DNA of 64,000 nucleotides from Rhynchopus sp. YZ270_cl-10. Its lineage: Eukaryota; Euglenozoa; Diplonemea; Diplonemida; Diplonemidae. A model generated the notes under the pieces. The model had not been told where the DNA came from and did not search any database. It saw only the letters and a list, made by a program, of their open reading frames with translations. Shown here one piece after another: positions 1 through 11,125 of this stretch (its first letter is position 1; each line of letters begins with the position of its first letter). Location of the stretch: contig OZ037880.1 in assembly GCA_964035575.1 (NCBI GenBank), forward strand, positions 1,178,001-1,242,000. Reading direction: 5' to 3'. The position numbers and the translations under genes were made by a program.

Positions 1-439
1 GAGCCCCTCCCCCCGCGCCCGTCGTCACCCACGCACGCCCCCGAGGAAGGTACACAGGCGACAGCAACGAACTTTGGTCCCTTGGAGGTGCTCAGGAGGA
101 AATGCAAGTATGTTCATTTTCATTTTTTTGTAGGGGAAAATTGGCACCAAAAAAAAAAACAACACTCACCATCACAGCTGGGAAGACGGCGCGCTGCCTA
201 GCTACACATACCTGCAGGAGCATGTGTCTGCCTATTACATCAAACGCATGTCGCCTATGGTCGTGGACGAAGAGCCCGAGCTTGACAGTGACCTGTGCGG
301 GTCACGTCTTTCCGGTACGAATCAGTCCGCCATTAGTACAAGGACAGGTGAAAGTGATGCAGGTGGCAACAACGGGACCAGGATGAGGAAGTGCAAGACG
401 GCGCAAGCTACACCAGAACCCCCGTTCGGTGGGTTCTGA
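1..439 (+). CDS. 3' end of an unrecognised protein gene, two exons (1-107, 178-439)
   Basis: The window opens inside a reading frame. Bases 1-107 are open in one frame, followed by a GTATGT donor at 108, a short T/A-rich intron and an ATCACAG acceptor ending at 177. Joining 107 to 178 keeps a single open frame (phase 2) to a TGA at 437-439, giving the last 122 residues. The joined peptide has a proline-rich start, then a segment around the junction (LRRKCN, WEDGALPSY, LQEHVSAYYIKRM) and a Ser/Thr/Gly-rich low-complexity tail. I recognise no domain. The unspliced sequence would meet stops within the intron, which supports splicing. The 5' part lies outside the window, so function cannot be judged. 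Confidence 0.6.
108..177 (+). other. Intron of the first gene (70 nt)
   Basis: GTATGT donor, T-rich then A-rich body, CACAG acceptor. Removing it joins two open frames without a stop. Donor and size class match the Hsp70 intron further along. Confidence 0.6.
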
Positions 440-924
440 GCATTCCTCCTCTTCACAAAAACATCGCTCACCTTGTTTGAGGCGTGTGGAGGTAAACCTC
501 ATGAATTGTTATGGTTTCAAAAGCCTCAAAATAAGGGGGAAGGGGGGTGTACGCCAATTTTGTTACTTCGGTTGTAGCAAAAATGGGGAAAAAATGATAA
601 AATCGTGTGTATTGCATGAAAAACGCTATTTATTACAACGACAACTTTTTTGCCTTTGTTATTGTCTCTTTTTAGTGTTCTTCAATATTGTTGTGTTGTG
701 TCAAAGTCACCCCCTTTTTTTAGCCGGCCTATGTGGGCGTGAAAAAAGAAAATTTCAAATTCAATCCTTTTTAAAAGATATGTGTCCCCACCGCGTCTTC
801 TCTACTGCGCCATCCAGTGAGACAAGGCTGTCAAATTCACGCTTCCTTTCTCTGTTGCCTTTTTTTTTTTTCTTTTCTCCCCCAGTGATTTTGAGCCTTG
901 ATGAATTCATTTTGGGCCATTTTT
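440..924. other. Intergenic, no gene seen
   Basis: T-rich 3' flank of the first gene. Open frames here are low-complexity Phe/Leu-rich products of T runs. I see no conserved motif. Confidence 0.6.
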
Positions 925-2320
925 TATATGGGTCCGTTTATAAACCCCCCCCCCCTCACTCGTTCCAGACCACTTTTTTTGAGTTCTACACAATTTGAGC
1001 CCCGACAGGTGCCCAGAACCCCCCTGGAATCGGTTTTGAGCGACTTTTGGCGGTGTTTTGGGGTAAAAAGACGCTTTTTTTGCTATTTTCAGGCTATTTT
1101 TGGCCATTTTCAGGCTATTTTGGCCTGTTTTGGCCTATTTTCACTGTATGACCGGGGTTTCGGGTTTTATGAGGTTTGAGCACCAACAGGTGCCACGAAA
1201 CACCCCAGTACCGGTTTTGTGGGTCTCCTGTGGGGTTTTTGGGGTGAAATATACCTTTTGCTTGATGTTCTGGGCCATATTGGGGTGTTTTTTGGCCATG
1301 TAGGCCTGGTATGTGCCACTACAGTGCATGGGCCAAATTGGGTGTTTTGAGGGGTAGAGGGTCGTGGTGGTGGGTTCCTAACTCGCTGGCGGCGACGCTT
1401 ATTGCTCACTGTTCTGGCCCCATTTCCCCCATTTCCCCCCTCCCTGACCCTTTTCTGATGAAGACCTTTGAAATGCCGGGTCCTGTCGCAAATGTTCTTT
1501 GTGAACGTTCTTCATAGAATAGGGAAGTGTGAGGGGTCAAAATAGCCCTTTTTGACCAAAAAATACCAAGAAAACCACCAAGAAAAGTGTCCCATGTGTC
1601 CAAAACAGGTCGGAATGGGCTCACAGCCCATTTTTGGGGTAGATTTGGGCCACAGGAAGCCTCCCGGTGTCAAAAAAATCGTGTTTTTTGGTCAAAAAGG
1701 GCTATTTTGACCCCTCACACTTCCCTATTCTATGAAGAACGTTCACAAAGAACATTTGCGACAGGACCCGGCATTTCAAAGGTCTTCATCAGAAAAGGGT
1801 CAGGGAGGGGGGAAATGGGGGAAATGGGGCCAGAACAGTGAGCAATAAGCGTCGCCGCCAGCGAGTTAGGAACCCACCACCACGACCCTCTACCCCTCAA
1901 AACACCCAATTTGGCCCATGCACTGTAGTGGCACATACCAGGCCTACATGGCCAAAAAACACCCCAATATGGCCCAGAACATCAAGCAAAAGGTATATTT
2001 CACCCCAAAAACCCCACAGGAGACCCACAAAACCGGTACTGGGGTGTTTCGTGGCACCTGTTGGTGCTCAAACCTCATAAAACCCGAAACCCCGGTCATA
2101 CAGTGAAAATAGGCCAAAACAGGCCAAAATAGCCTGAAAATGGCCAAAAATAGCCTGAAAATAGCAAAAAAAGCGTCTTTTTACCCCAAAACACCGCCAA
2201 AAGTCGCTCAAAACCGATTCCAGGGGGGTTCTGGGCACCTGTCGGGGCTCAAATTGTGTAGAACTCAAAAAAAGTGGTCTGGAACGAGTGAGGGGGGGGG
2301 TTTATAAACGGACCCATATA
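925..2320. mobile_element. Large foldback element with about 640-bp inverted arms
   Basis: Left arm 925-1563 and right arm 1684-2320 are reverse complements over essentially their whole length; the only length difference I find is two bases in the C/G run near the outer ends. Every small frame in the left arm has an identical mirror frame in the right arm. The 120-bp centre (1564-1683) is not shared. The outer ends read TATATGGGT with a C run just inside, as in the element at 21891-22530, and TATA/TA steps flank both ends. No transposase frame is present, so it would depend on another element. The near-perfect arms suggest recent origin or ongoing arm homogenisation. Confidence 0.85.
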
Positions 2321-2546
2321 CTGATGATGCGCATTAAGAGGGACACACTCAGCTTTCAAGTATTCTCTTTTGTGGTGTGAACCTGACTTCGTCAAACCGA
2401 ACTGGCGCGTTACTACCCACTAACCCTCAGAGCCCATATTTCATAACATACCCTTCCCACGCACGGTTCTGTCTTGTATTGGTTTACTCATCAAAAAAGT
2501 TTTTTATGAAAGAGCGTCCCCTACCCGCCCCCCCCTTCCTTAACGG

Positions 2547-2651
2547 TGGCAGTAATGTGATGGGAGCCCATGGAATACGCAAAATACATCACAATACACG
2601 TGTATTGATGTATTTTGCGTATTCCAATGGGCTCCCATCACAATACTGCCA
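2547..2651. mobile_element. Short palindromic MITE-like element
   Basis: An almost perfect 105-bp palindrome. TGGCAGTA, GATGGGAGCCCAT and GGAATACGCAAAATACATCA on the left are mirrored by TGATGTATTTTGCGTATTCC, ATGGGCTCCCATC and TACTGCCA on the right, around a central ACACGTGT. The few one- or two-base differences suggest a slightly aged copy. It has no coding capacity. Confidence 0.7.
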
Positions 2652-3556
2652 TTACCCTTCCTGCCAACACCCCTTAGACGCTAACAACCTGCTTGCTGAA
2701 CGATCGAACCTAACAGGCTTGGTTTGCTTTTTGTCAAGCCGATAATGATAAAAAAGGAGGTAACATAAGGAATATCCTGAGGCGACCAAAAAGACAGTTT
2801 TTTTGGGACCCCAGGGGGAGGAGGAGATCTGTATTTTTGTGTATTTTTTTTTTTCTGTCACCTCATGAAAAAGGAAATAGAAACAAAGCATTTTGAACAC
2901 ACTTTTTGCGGTTCTGGGGAACGAACCGCGCTGCAGAGCCACGCCTCACCAAACAGGTCGAGGATGTGTGCGTTTCACAACCTCTCCTATGGGTTTTTAT
3001 GTGTGAGGAGTGTTTAAAGTTTCTATATATATTTTTTTTTTTGGAGGAATGTGTGCCACCCTACCCCCGTGAGGTTTGTTCATCTTTCAATATTTTTGGA
3101 TTTTCCAGCGTTTCCCCCCCCTTTTTTTGTGGAGTGTATCCTCAAGTGTTTACACTAATTCAATTGTTTTTTTATGGAAAAGTTTTTATTTTAAAAACAA
3201 AACTCGTGTGCTTTATGATTTTGCCTTATATTCTACGTGTTCTGAACATGCGTCTCTTGTGTCTTATATTGTCTTATGGGGAAAAGGTGGGTATCAAAGG
3301 GTGTGTCCAGCTCTTGCACAGTGTGTGCCTTTCTGGCAATCATACCAATGAACGTCACAATATGGGATATTACTCATCTCTCTGTTGGGAGGGAAGCCTT
3401 ATTGTGTGAGGGTGGGGGGTGTGTGCTACTAGTTGTTAGCTGGAGCTTTATTTTTTGAGACAACTGCCTTTGCAAAGGTAGGGGAGGAAATGAAAACATA
3501 TCTGAGTGTGCCCGAATTTTTTTGGTGTGAGCGATGTAAACACGACACAACTTATC
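2652..3556. other. Intergenic, no gene seen
   Basis: T-rich sequence with long homopolymers. The longest frame (2906-3409) is Phe/Leu/Cys-rich low-complexity sequence without a recognisable domain, so I do not call it a gene. Confidence 0.55.
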
Positions 3557-3574
3557 TACACGGCGGGGCTGTGT

Positions 3575-3770
3575 CACACCTGTGACACAGCTGAGGGTGT
3601 GTAACTTTCAATGATATGCGACATTTTGTGACAGTGTCACCGTGACACTGTCACAAGCTGTGTGACACTGTCACAAATCGTGTGACACTGTCACGGTGAC
3701 ACTGTCACAAGTCGTGTGACACTGTCTCCGTGACAGTGTCACAGTGGTGTGACACAGTCACAGTGGCTAT
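3575..3770. repeat. Left array of GTGACACTGTC palindromes
   Basis: Repeated GTGACACTGTCAC and GTGACACTGTCTCCGTGACAGT-type units in both orientations with short variable spacers. Each unit can form a hairpin. The same unit type recurs at 6655-6810. Confidence 0.85.
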
Positions 3771-4918
3771 TGCCTCCCAGGGAAAGGGACTCTCAAAAAA
3801 TTTTTTTTGCCCAAAATAGGGCTAATTTCGACGATTTGAGGCCATTAAAAGCAAAAACTGGCACTTTTGAGCATCTGTGGGGGTCTAAAACGCGGTTTGC
3901 GCACCCGATTTTTCGTGGTTTTTGCCGTAGACAATTTTTTTCTTTAAAAAGTCAATCTGAGGTTTTCTTTGGATTTTTTGGGCCATTTTATGACCTACCA
4001 CGCCCGATCTCGGGCGGGGAAAAAAAAATTTTTTTTTTTTGGGTCAAAAATCGCCCTTGTCTAACCACTGTTTAGGTAGGTTCTGGGGGCTGGTGCTGAC
4101 ATACATGCATGTCCATTCCACAGGTTGTGGGGGTCCCAGATGTTGCCCGGGGGGTAAAGGGTCATATGATGTATATAATTGCACAGTTTATACAGTGCAA
4201 ACTGTTGTTTCATTAGATGCGATGCAATGACAGAGTATTGTTGCTTTATTTCCTTTCAGTCCTCAGTTGTTCAGTTCACTAATATTCCAGCATATATTAA
4301 TGATACTGCCTGGTTTGGTTGTATGACCATAATGTTTGCAATGTATAGCTAGCTTTCGTAAAACACGGCAGCATGCCCAGGCGAGCCGGACAGTCGCACA
4401 AGTACTCGTTGGCTGCGACGCGTCGGAGGCGGCTTGTGGTCTGCAGGAGGGCCTCCAACACCTGCTGACCGGGCGACATGTATGTCGCACCCGTGAGCGC
4501 CTTCGCTGCCTTCCGGTGGAGCACGAGGGTGTCATGTGGGTCGCAGGGAGTCGGCTGCCGTCAGGTAGGCAGCTCGTCCTGAGCTGAGTGGAGGTTGTTC
4601 ACTGAAGAGTCTGGCTCATCAGTTGGTGCATGTCACTACACCCGTTTTCCATCACCTTCGACACATTGCTGGCGAGGGAGATCGGGCTGTACGACGCGGG
4701 TCATGTCGTGTCTTTCCCTTTTTGTGTAGTGGGATCACCGTTACTGTCGTCGACGACTCGGGAGAACTGCCGTCGTCCAGGAGAGGTTGCGCATATGCAG
4801 GAGTGCTCGCGGTGCTCCATCACCGAGGTGTTGAAGCCATTCGTTGTGGACCCCGTCTGGGCCAGTGGACCCGACCTCACATCTCCTAACCTAGCGGCCG
4901 TGTTCCAGCAGAAACAAA

Positions 4919-5266
4919 TCAATATTTTTCTTGTGCTGCTTTGTTGACCATCCCGAACCAGAGGGAGTAGGTCTCGTTCAGGTTTGTGCGCTTCGTCGTT
5001 TTTGCAATGCTCTCCTCCGAGAATTCAATCGGAACGTGGTCGGAGGCCCTTCGACAGTGTAATCCATCCCTGGTATCCAACATTTCAGAAGTCATCACAA
5101 TGTCGGGCCCCATAGCGTCTTGCAGTGCAGTGTGTCCCAGGATACGGTGGTGCGCATTCACGTCCCCTGCAATCGCCACCTTCCCCTGTGGGCAGTTCTC
5201 AAACGTTGCAATCGTCACATTGTGTGTCATTTTTGTGCAGGCCTGCCGCACTTGGCCTGTCCACAT
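4919..5266 (-). pseudogene. Decayed LINE-type (EEP family) endonuclease fragment
   Basis: The - strand frame contains VAIAGDVNAHHRILG followed about 40 residues later by RRASDHVPIEF. GDxNAHH and SDHxPI are the metal-binding and catalytic His signatures of the exonuclease-endonuclease-phosphatase fold used by non-LTR retrotransposons. The spacing is shorter than usual and the segment before the SDH motif lacks a clear SSIDL-type motif. The frame is only about 115 residues and neighbouring - strand frames (to about 5880 upstream and down to 4263) are short and broken, so I read this as a dead fragment. I could not recognise a reverse transcriptase. It lies inside the 3557-6827 element. Confidence 0.55.
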
Positions 5267-6466
5267 GGCAGAATCTCACACCTTCCACTACGTCAAGTGA
5301 GGTGATTCTCGGATATCTTTGCGATGACGTCCTCGTTAGGCTTATGTCGTTTCTGCATGGTGGGCGAGAATATGCACGGTCCTTCCTCTGCACTGCCACT
5401 GAAGCGTCGTATACGGCTAAAATACCCGGGCCTGGGTTCGCAATGTAGAACACAAGTCGCCTACAGCAGGTGGAGGAATGTTGATGTTCTTTTCAGGGTC
5501 ATAAACTGTCGGGGCGACGAAAGAAGGTTTCGGTCCCCACGGGAAGCATGGTCCACTCAGCACTCCGGTACCACCTCCCATAACACTGCGTTCTCGTTGC
5601 GTGTACGGTTTTGAAATCCGCTGCCGCAAAATAACGCACTACCGACTCCACTGTGGAGTGTCAGGTCAGGAGAATGATCTCTTCCAGTGGTTGCGCTGCT
5701 CCTCTGCGGAGGGAGCGGGACGTTATGATCCTGCTCCGGTAGTAGGGACCGTCCCGTGTATCTGCCTAACTGGAGGGTCGGCTTTCGTTTGGCACCAGTG
5801 CAGTGGTTTCTGATTCTTCCGTCACCTCTGCTGTTTTCAGGCGCACAACATCTGAAGCCCGCGCTGCGACCACCCAGCACATCCAGATGCCAGATGGCTA
5901 GCTTCGTCGTGCAGCACCTGCATCATGCGAAACACCTCGTCCTGCGTCGCTGGCACCGCTCTTCGATGCGAGTGCAGAGCTCCTTCTCGAAGGGCCCTCC
6001 GGAAACAAGCGTTAAGTCTCCTTTACCGTCACGAACAACAACAACAAAAGAGTGGGAATAAGGCAACATGTTTCAGCAAAACAAAATTTTAGACAGCTGA
6101 CTATTGCAAGCTGTTATGTTGGGTCAAATGTCGGAATAGGCAAACCCGCAACCCGGCGTTTCTTTCTTCTTCTCTTTCTCTTCGAAGCAACGCAACCCAA
6201 CCGATCGAGCGGATCAGAACGCAACGATGTGAACGTTGCGAACCGAGCCAACCCAACGCCACCGGTCTGAACGCAACGGCCCGAACCGAACGCACGGAAC
6301 CAACGCAACGCAACGAATGCAACCGATCTGTACGCAGCAAACCGAACGCAACGAGTGGTTACAAAACGCAACCCACCTTCGGTGGGCTCAGACTCGTGCC
6401 AGTGGTGCGGGCAAACCCGCCCTGTGTGTGGGCCGATATTGACAAGTCTTTGACACAAAGGGGTCC

Positions 6467-6632
6467 ATACCCAGTACCCAGTACCCAGTACCCAGTACCC
6501 AGTACCCAGTACCCAGTACCCAGTACCCAGTACCCAGTACCCAGTACCCAGTACCCAGTACCCAGTACCCAGTACCCAGTACCCAGTACCCAGTACCCAG
6601 TACCCAGTACCCAGTACCCAGTGCCCAGTGCC
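6467..6632. repeat. 7-bp minisatellite (CCCAGTA)n
   Basis: Uninterrupted CCCAGTA repeats, roughly 23 copies, with the last units changed to CCCAGTG. Because 7 is not a multiple of 3, it is open in several frames on both strands as a 7-residue peptide repeat; this is a by-product of the repeat and not evidence of coding. Confidence 0.95.
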
Positions 6633-6654
6633 CAGTGGGTATTCCTTAAGGTTG

Positions 6655-6810
6655 TGACAGTGTCACACAGGTATGTGACACTGTCACAAGTCGTGTGACA
6701 CTGTCTCCGTGACAGTGTCACACATTTTGTGACACTGTCTCCGTGACAGTGTCACAAAATGTGTGACAGTGTCACATGTGACACTGTCTCCGTGACAGTG
6801 TCACATGTGA
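6655..6810. repeat. Right array of GTGACACTGTC palindromes
   Basis: Same unit as the left array, including several copies of GTGACACTGTCTCCGTGACA, ending in TGACACAGCCCCGCCGTG, which mirrors the left terminus. Confidence 0.85.
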
Positions 6811-6827
6811 CACAGCCCCGCCGTGTA

Positions 6828-7963
6828 CAGAAAAGTTTTTGATTTTTTTGTCCCTACACCCTCCACAAAAGGTGCGATCAACGAAAAAATTCTTTTTCTG
6901 ATTTCGTTTCTTTATCAGACTAGCTTAAACTCAGATAACAGTTTTTATTTTGCTAGGAGTTTCCAGCAACAACACAACGCTGTTCTGTTGTAGTGGTGGT
7001 TGATGCCTGGTGAGGGTAATTCTTGCGCAGAATATAACCCATATGTTGTGTGATGTGGTGAATACTGCTTCGTATTTTGCCGTGAAAGAGAGAGAGAGAG
7101 AGATTGTAGGAAGGGGGCCTTTGTACTTCCTCAGAAGAAGATCACGTCTTTCCTTTTATTCCGTTTTGTCAGATCTTGTCTGGTTGTGGTTTTTTCTTTT
7201 CATATTTTGAGGTGGTGCTTAGGTTCCATGTGACCATTTTTTGTGTGAAAATAAATTAAGATTGTGAGTCTTCAAGCCCCTTCCCTTCCCCCCCTTTTCC
7301 CTTCACCTGTTTCAGTAGTATTCAATTATAGTCTTATATTCGGTGTGGCTGTCCCTCATGATTTAGTTTTTTTTTTGAGGGTATTTTGGTGTCGGAGTTT
7401 ATACAGCTTTTTCGCGATTTTCAAAAAAAAAGCAAAACTCGGAGCAACTCGGTCAGGTAAACAAAGCGCTATGCCGAAGGTAATGTAATGTCAACCTATT
7501 TTCGGGTCGAAAAAAAAAAAGGGCTTATCGCGGAAACCCTGGTCTGACCGAGTTTCTCCTTGTGGAGTAGACTGCAAGTCGATCAGGTTGACTGAGGTGG
7601 TATACGCTGTATAAACACTCAGTCGTGTAAAAAAAACTCCTGTACTCCGTTTTTAATGATCAAAACGAAAAGAAAATCATGATGTTGCTTGGTGCTATGT
7701 CAGCACTACGTTGCCGACTCCATGCTGGGTCGCAGTTCGAAGGAAAGATCCTTTTAAAAAACCAGCCTTGAGGGTTTTGAGATAAAAACAGCCCCAATTT
7801 TTATACAAAAAAAGGGCGACCGGGGGAGGGGAGGGCAAGAAAAACCACACATTGCAATAAAAGTTCTCACAAAAAGAAAAATTCTCCTTTCATTTTCCTC
7901 CCCCTCCCAACCCCCAAAACCCCCAACACCGTCTTTCAACATCACACTACAGAGATAAGCACT
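6828..7963. other. Intergenic upstream of the GH3 gene
   Basis: No convincing gene. There is a GA microsatellite near 7086-7104. Just before the GH3 start there is a C/T-rich tract with CCCCCAACACC-like sequence and an ACTACAG step ending at 7952. Confidence 0.55.
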
Positions 7964-10141
7964 ATGTTAGCCCTTAGCACACTTTGCCTTGCGGTGGCAG
8001 GGCCTTCATGGCCTTGTGGGAATAAAGAGATTGCGGGGTATCCGATGTGTGATGTGAGTTTGTCAGCAGCGGTGCGTGCTGCGGACTTGGTGGCACGGAT
8101 GAACACAACTGAGAAGATGACACAGCTTGGCAACACAGTGCCCGCAGTGCCTCGTCTCTTTGTCCCTCAGTACGAATACCACTCCGAAGGACTCCACGGA
8201 CTGCGTACAGTGTGCCAGGACATCCCCGGCACGACAGTCACCGTATACCCCCAGGTAACTTCCATGGCTGCCACAGGGAATCTCTCTCTCATCGCTGAGA
8301 TGGGGACAGTCTCTGGCACCGAAGCGCGTGCAGTGAACAACATGGCAGATGCGGCGGGCTCCGTCTTCGGGAAGGGTGGAGGGCTGAACTACTGGGGGCC
8401 CACCATGAACATCGGTCGTGACCCTAGGTGGGGAAGGTTTCAAGAGTCGGTGTCGGAGGACCCCTTCCTCAACGGCGCGTATGCGTACAAATATGTGAAG
8501 TCCTTCCAGGACCGTGGTAAGGAGAAGTACCTGAAGGTGGCGGCCTGCTGCAAGCACTTCTACGGCTACTCTCTTGAGGATGCAGACGGGTTTACGAGGC
8601 ACAACTTTGACGCAAAGATCTCGAAGAGGGATTTGGAGGAGACGTATCTCCCTGCGTTCCGTGCGTGCACTGCAGCGGATGTTGCGCAGGTGATGTGTTC
8701 GTACAACGCAGTCAACGGTGTGCCCACCTGTCTCGATGGCAATGCGCTTGACGGGCTTAGAAAGGGTGCGACTGGAGCTGCGCCGTTCAAGGGAATGATT
8801 GTGTCGGACTGTGATGCGATTGGCGATGCGTTCAACAACCACCACTATGTCAACAGCAGCGAGGCGGCGACTGCGCTGGGCATCAAGGCGGGTACGGACA
8901 TGGACTGCGGTGGGACGTACACAAAGGGGATTGCTGGCGCACTCTCGGGGAAGCTGCTCTCGACGGACGACATGGACGTTGCTTTGACGAGGATCTTCAC
9001 CATGCGCTTCGACCTGGGCATGTTCGACAGCGTTGCACAGAACGCATACAGAAACATTCCGACATCTGTCCTCGCCTCTGAAGAGCACATTGCCAGCTCA
9101 AAGCGTGCTGCCGTCGAGTCCATCGTGCTCCTCAAGAACACAGAGTCCCCCGCACATCTCCCCCTCTCCGCCGCAGACCTGAAGGGAAAGAACATCCTTG
9201 TGTTCGGATCCCAGGCCAACACAACCGAGGCGCTTACCGGGGCAAAGACAGACTACTGCGCGCCGTTCCTGGTCACCGCGTACGAAGGTCTGTCAGCAGT
9301 GGCCGGCCTCACGCTGACGTTCTACAGCAAGAACACCACCGGGGCAGAGTTCACCTCCCTCCTGGAGAAGGCAGACCTGGCAGTCTCCGTCGTAGGAGGC
9401 CTGCTTGGCATGGAGTCGCACGACAGAACCTCGATTCTTCTCCCAGAGGCGGACCTCAGCTTGACGGCCATGGCCAAGCAGAAGGGTGTCCCCACTGTTG
9501 GAGTTATCATCACCGGCGAGCCGGTTGCGATTGACGACTACACGAAGTCGGTGGACTCGCTGGTCTTCGCAGGGGAAGGCGGAATGTACGCAGGCACAGC
9601 GCTGGCAGAGGTTCTGTTTGGGAAGGTGTCACCTTCAGGTGTGCTTCCGTTCACCATCTACCCGAATGAGTACACCTCGCAGGTCAAGATGGACAACATG
9701 AGCATGCACGCCGGACCAGGACGGACCTACCGATTCTACCAGGGCAAACCCACTTTCCCCTTTGGATTTGGCCTGACCTACACGACGTGGGCTGTGGAGA
9801 ACGTTACACTACCGGCACGTGACCAATCGGCCACGACATTGAGGGAGACGAACCTGGTGTTCCGTGTGAAGGTGAAGAACACTGGCACGGTGGACGCGGC
9901 CAAGGTTGTGCAGGGGTACATCTCCGCAGACTTTGCTGGTGGTCCGATCAAGGAGCTGTTTGCCATGGAGAAGGTCTTTGTGCCTGCAGGGGGTTCAGTG
10001 GACGTGGACATCCACACCAAGCAGATCCCCGGCATGTGCACCTTCTGTACAGTGAACGACAACGGCGAAGTGGCAGTGCGCCCAGGCAACTACGTTATCA
10101 CAATTGGAGGTGAGTTTGTCCAGGAGATCATCGCACATTGA
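7964..10141 (+). CDS. Glycoside hydrolase family 3, beta-xylosidase/arabinofuranosidase-like
   Basis: A 725-residue protein expected to release xylose, arabinose or glucose from non-reducing ends of plant-type oligosaccharides. Residues 1-17 form a short hydrophobic export signal. The TIM-barrel domain (about 25-370) has GPTMNIGRDPRWGRFQE, KHFYGYS, MCSYNAVNG and the nucleophile motif VSDCDA (Asp about 282). The SDC form together with GTDMDCG is typical of the xylosidase branch rather than classical beta-glucosidases. The second alpha/beta domain (about 385-600) carries GMESHDRTSILLP, where Glu about 484 is a candidate acid/base. A C-terminal fibronectin III-like domain follows (about 610-720). 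The first ATG is used and follows a CT-rich leader. It is a single exon of normal family length. Exact substrate is uncertain. Confidence 0.93.
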   Translation: MLALSTLCLAVAGPSWPCGNKEIAGYPMCDVSLSAAVRAADLVARMNTTEKMTQLGNTVPAVPRLFVPQYEYHSEGLHGLRTVCQDIPGTTVTVYPQVTSMAATGNLSLIAEMGTVSGTEARAVNNMADAAGSVFGKGGGLNYWGPTMNIGRDPRWGRFQESVSEDPFLNGAYAYKYVKSFQDRGKEKYLKVAACCKHFYGYSLEDADGFTRHNFDAKISKRDLEETYLPAFRACTAADVAQVMCSYNAVNGVPTCLDGNALDGLRKGATGAAPFKGMIVSDCDAIGDAFNNHHYVNSSEAATALGIKAGTDMDCGGTYTKGIAGALSGKLLSTDDMDVALTRIFTMRFDLGMFDSVAQNAYRNIPTSVLASEEHIASSKRAAVESIVLLKNTESPAHLPLSAADLKGKNILVFGSQANTTEALTGAKTDYCAPFLVTAYEGLSAVAGLTLTFYSKNTTGAEFTSLLEKADLAVSVVGGLLGMESHDRTSILLPEADLSLTAMAKQKGVPTVGVIITGEPVAIDDYTKSVDSLVFAGEGGMYAGTALAEVLFGKVSPSGVLPFTIYPNEYTSQVKMDNMSMHAGPGRTYRFYQGKPTFPFGFGLTYTTWAVENVTLPARDQSATTLRETNLVFRVKVKNTGTVDAAKVVQGYISADFAGGPIKELFAMEKVFVPAGGSVDVDIHTKQIPGMCTFCTVNDNGEVAVRPGNYVITIGGEFVQEIIAH

Positions 10142-10463
10142 GGATGAGTCTTCAGTTTCATTTTTGTCAGGTTTCAAAAAAAAGGAGTCGGCAAAAACAA
10201 AAAAGCATCCTCGCCACTTTCAAGGCTGTTTTTTTTCATACAGAACCTGGTTTTTCTTCAGGCGATTCAATTTTTGAGGTGATATTAAAAATACAGCCAA
10301 ATGGGGACACCAGAGGCTGTGATAAAAAAATGTCTGCATTTTTTAGCGGCATTTCCTCAAGCTTTCTTCAAAGATGTGTGTGCGCGAGATACACACTTTG
10401 TGCATTTTTTTTTCTCTCTTTTTTATGATATGTGGGTCTCATGCCCACAGCCCCTTTTGTTTC

Positions 10464-10519
10464 AGGTGGAACTAAAGCACGAGAGGCTTTAGCTTCATCT
10501 TACCAACGTTTCTTCTTAT
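10464..10519 (+). repeat. Dispersed hairpin, type A
   Basis: Stem CTAAAGC/GCTTTAG around loop ACGAGAG, followed by TTCATCTTACCAACGTTTCT. The 7-bp stem is perfect and differs from the commoner CTAAGC/GCTTAG by a paired insertion on both sides. Confidence 0.75.
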
Positions 10520-11002
10520 CAAAAAATATCTTGAACATTCGTTATTTCCGGTGCCTCCGTCAGAAGACATTTTGTACCCTCCCAGCGTTACCCCCTTATG
10601 TGTTTGTTTAAGATATGTCCGTGTGTGGGGTACACCCCCATTTCCTCCTCTCTTTTGTTTCTACACCATAAAAAGAAAGATGGGGACATTTTTGTTGATC
10701 CCTCACCATATACTATCAATTTATTGATTGCATATGATGAAATTACTTATTGTTTCTGTTTTAAGGTGACTAAACACAAGAAATGGTGTCATATTTCCAC
10801 ACTTTTTGTTGAGCATCGTGTATTTGTGCCTGCATTGTCCGGCTAAGGGTAAATTCCCAAACCCCGGCGGGTCCCAAAATTATGAATTTGTGGTCCAAAA
10901 TTTTACGATGCATCATGAAACCTTCATTTTCTTCTATTTATGCTAGAGGCAAATATCCCATGCCTGCACCTGCAATACAAGCAAATGAACTGACGACATC
11001 AT

Positions 11003-11125
11003 CCCGAACAACTGTCTCTGTGACGAAGAGACAACCCCATCTTCAAACCCAACGTGTTCCCGCGCGATAGCGAAGTGGGAAAAGATGTGCGTGCACGAGG
11101 GCACATTCATCTTTTTGCGGTCGTG
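11003..11125 (+). repeat. Dispersed element, type B with two hairpins
   Basis: A first hairpin TGTCTCT/AGAGACA, a linker containing CATCTTCAAACCCAACGTGT, then a second hairpin GTGC/GCAC with a shortened loop and the CATTCATCTTT tail. The same order of parts recurs at 11868-11985. Confidence 0.7.

Larger units (their letters stand above)
3557..6827. mobile_element. 3.27-kb composite element: TIRs, TA flanks, subterminal palindrome arrays
   Basis: The left end (CACGGCGGGGCTGTGTCACA from 3559) recurs inverted at the right end (to 6825). Both ends are flanked by TA, as a 2-bp target duplication would be. Just inside each end lies an array of the self-complementary motif GTGACACTGTC / GACAGTGTCAC (3575-3770 and 6655-6810). 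The interior holds a GC-richer segment (about 4350-6050) with a decayed endonuclease reading frame on the - strand, a degenerate CAACG-type repeat (about 6180-6360) and a 7-bp minisatellite. I find no transposase. Subterminal repeat arrays are known from some DNA transposons, but the superfamily cannot be assigned here. Confidence 0.65.

Noticed and set aside
429-998. 189-codon open frame on the + strand
   Set aside because: Cys/Phe/Leu-rich product of T runs, starts inside the 3' flank of the first gene and runs into the foldback arm; no domain.
1100-2147. Mirrored small frames in the foldback arms
   Set aside because: Identical on both arms only because the DNA is inverted; low-complexity composition.
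2906-3409. 167-codon + strand frame
   Set aside because: Hydrophobic low-complexity product of T-rich DNA; no ATG leader pattern and no family.
6359-6721. Repeat protein frames over the 7-bp minisatellite
   Set aside because: A 7-bp repeat gives an open heptapeptide-type repeat in several frames on both strands; no start context or flanking coding signal.
8063-9088. 341-codon - strand frame opposite the GH3 gene
   Set aside because: Antisense shadow of a GC-biased coding region; no motif, and the + strand frame has full GH3 catalytic motifs.
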